Below, in pieces: positions 4,469 to 5,238 of a stretch of 5,238 bases of DNA. The notes under the pieces are model-generated. The model searched no databases, was not told where the DNA came from, and saw nothing but the letters and a program-made list of their open reading frames with translations. How positions within the stretch are numbered: position 1 is the first letter of the stretch; every line of letters begins with the position of its first letter. This stretch comes from a bacterium (GTDB taxonomy: Bacteria; Latescibacterota; UBA2968; GCA-2709665). Where the stretch lies: contig JAQCGA010000336.1 of NCBI GenBank assembly GCA_027619145.1, positions 1-5,238 on the forward strand, read 5' to 3'. A program made the translations under genes and the position numbers.

Positions 4469-5238
4469 ACGTTGTGCCAACAGAATTTATTCGGGTAAAA
4501 CCGGAGGTGATGCGGCCGTTTATTACGAAGTTGTTTGAGGCTGTGGATATGTCTGCAGATCGGGCTGGGTTGATGGCGGATTTGCTGGTTGCAACAGATT
4601 TGCGAGGTGTGTTTAGCCATGGTACACGCCAGGCCCCCACGTACCTGGGCCTGATAAAACGCCGGGAGGTGAATCCGAATCCGGAGGTCGACATAGCGGC
4701 TGAAACACCCGCGATCGCGGTGCTGAATGGAGATGGAGGTATGGGACATTTCGCATCCTGGCAGGCGGTCCACAGGCTGGTTGAAAAAGCGAAGGCCGTG
4801 GGATTGGGCGCGGTGGCTACGCGCAATCATCATCATTTTGGTGGGGCTGGGAAATACTCGCGGGTGATTGCAAAAGCGGGGCTGGTAGGTTTTGTGGTAT
4901 CCTCGCACGTGAGGCGGTTTGCTCCGGAACAGGGCATTATGGCTGCCGGTGGGGCTTCGCCGATGAGTTTTGCGATTCCAGCGGCATCAGGTCCCCCGCT
5001 TGTGCTGGATATGGCCACCAGTTTCCACCCGAGGCGAAGGGAGAATTTCGCTGAGGTGTTTGAGCAGATGCCCGATGCGTTTTTCAAAAGCCTGGGACTG
5101 GGAGCGGTTTGCCATTCGTTGGGCGGCTTGCTGGCGGGGATTCAGACGGTGGAGGAGGACGGTCATGTGTGGCCCGCTGTCAACCAGGGTTCTTTTATGA
5201 TTGCGGTGCATTTTGCGCCTTTTGCTTCGCCGGAAAGG
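4465..5238 (+). CDS. Ldh-family (malate/L-lactate/ureidoglycolate type) oxidoreductase, partial
   Basis: The frame is open for 258 residues to the right edge; the C-terminus, perhaps 70-100 residues, is missing. The start is taken as TTG 4465 because of Shine-Dalgarno spacing. The family comprises NAD(P)-dependent 2-hydroxyacid/2-ketoacid dehydrogenases with a fold unlike classical lactate dehydrogenase. Seen: the catalytic-His signature DLRGVFSHGTR (45-55, H52); the cofactor-binding core GDGGMGHFA (89-97), AVGLGAVATRNHHHFGGAGKY (111-131) and GLVGFVVSS (139-147); FAIPA (169-173); and LDMAT (181-185, D182). Odd points: the usual NP before the FAIP strand is SP. The stretch after LDMAT is short (about 33 residues to LGGLLAGI), and the usual GGxKGxGL motif is replaced by GLGAVCHSLGGLLAG, marking a divergent subfamily. 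It probably interconverts a 2-hydroxy acid and its keto acid in the operon's pathway. Confidence 0.88.
   Translation, partial: MNVVPTEFIRVKPEVMRPFITKLFEAVDMSADRAGLMADLLVATDLRGVFSHGTRQAPTYLGLIKRREVNPNPEVDIAAETPAIAVLNGDGGMGHFASWQAVHRLVEKAKAVGLGAVATRNHHHFGGAGKYSRVIAKAGLVGFVVSSHVRRFAPEQGIMAAGGASPMSFAIPAASGPPLVLDMATSFHPRRRENFAEVFEQMPDAFFKSLGLGAVCHSLGGLLAGIQTVEEDGHVWPAVNQGSFMIAVHFAPFASPER

Noticed and set aside
4359..4908. Two overlapping minus-strand frames opposite the amidohydrolase and Ldh-family genes
   Set aside because: Both lie antisense to well-supported coding sequence and carry no family motif.
1..5238. CRISPR arrays, tRNA/rRNA genes, insertion sequences, phage or defence genes
   Set aside because: No regularly spaced repeats, no tRNA-like cloverleaf arms, no transposase or nuclease motifs, and no terminal inverted repeats were found on reading both strands.

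Overview
The window reads as ordinary bacterial chromosome: tightly packed genes, good Shine-Dalgarno sites and a sigma70-type promoter. There is no RNA gene, CRISPR array, insertion sequence or phage gene. GC content is moderate, mid-50s percent by eye. The gene families (a GHL6-like sugar hydrolase, an RraA-family aldolase, a small TIM-barrel amidohydrolase and an Ldh-family oxidoreductase) are a combination I associate with uncultivated sugar- and acid-degrading heterotrophs such as Poribacteria or Latescibacterota. That placement is inference from gene content and is weak.

Layout. Positions 1-606 hold the N-terminal 202 residues of an unrecognised, beta-strand-rich protein on the minus strand, whose C-terminus lies beyond the left edge. 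Positions 607-863 are a divergent control region. It carries a near-consensus minus-strand promoter (TTGACA, 17 nt, TATCAT), a 12-nt-period direct repeat over its -35 box, a weak plus-strand promoter candidate and two short dyads, one abutting the ribosome binding site of the next gene. From 864 to the right edge everything runs on the plus strand: GHL6/beta-galactosidase-trimerisation protein (864-2846), a possible 41-residue small ORF (2852-2977), RraA-family protein (2978-3664), amidohydrolase (3686-4468) and an Ldh-family oxidoreductase (4465-5238, cut by the edge). The gaps are 5, 0, 21 and -4 nt if the small ORF is counted, which points to a single operon.

Working model (inference). The hydrolase-like protein processes a glycoside or sugar derivative. 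The Ldh-family enzyme oxidises a 2-hydroxy acid or reduces a 2-keto acid. The amidohydrolase opens a lactone, hydrates or decarboxylates the product. The RraA-family enzyme performs a retro-aldol cleavage or decarboxylation releasing pyruvate-type products. The amidohydrolase plus RraA pair resembles the last steps of protocatechuate/gallate meta-cleavage (LigJ/LigK), here linked to a glycosidase-like gene instead of ring-cleavage genes. No transporter, regulator or kinase is visible in the window, so the substrate cannot be named.

The top strand favours G and T at third codon positions, and the minus-strand gene correspondingly favours C-ending codons. This fits the top strand being the leading strand of replication.
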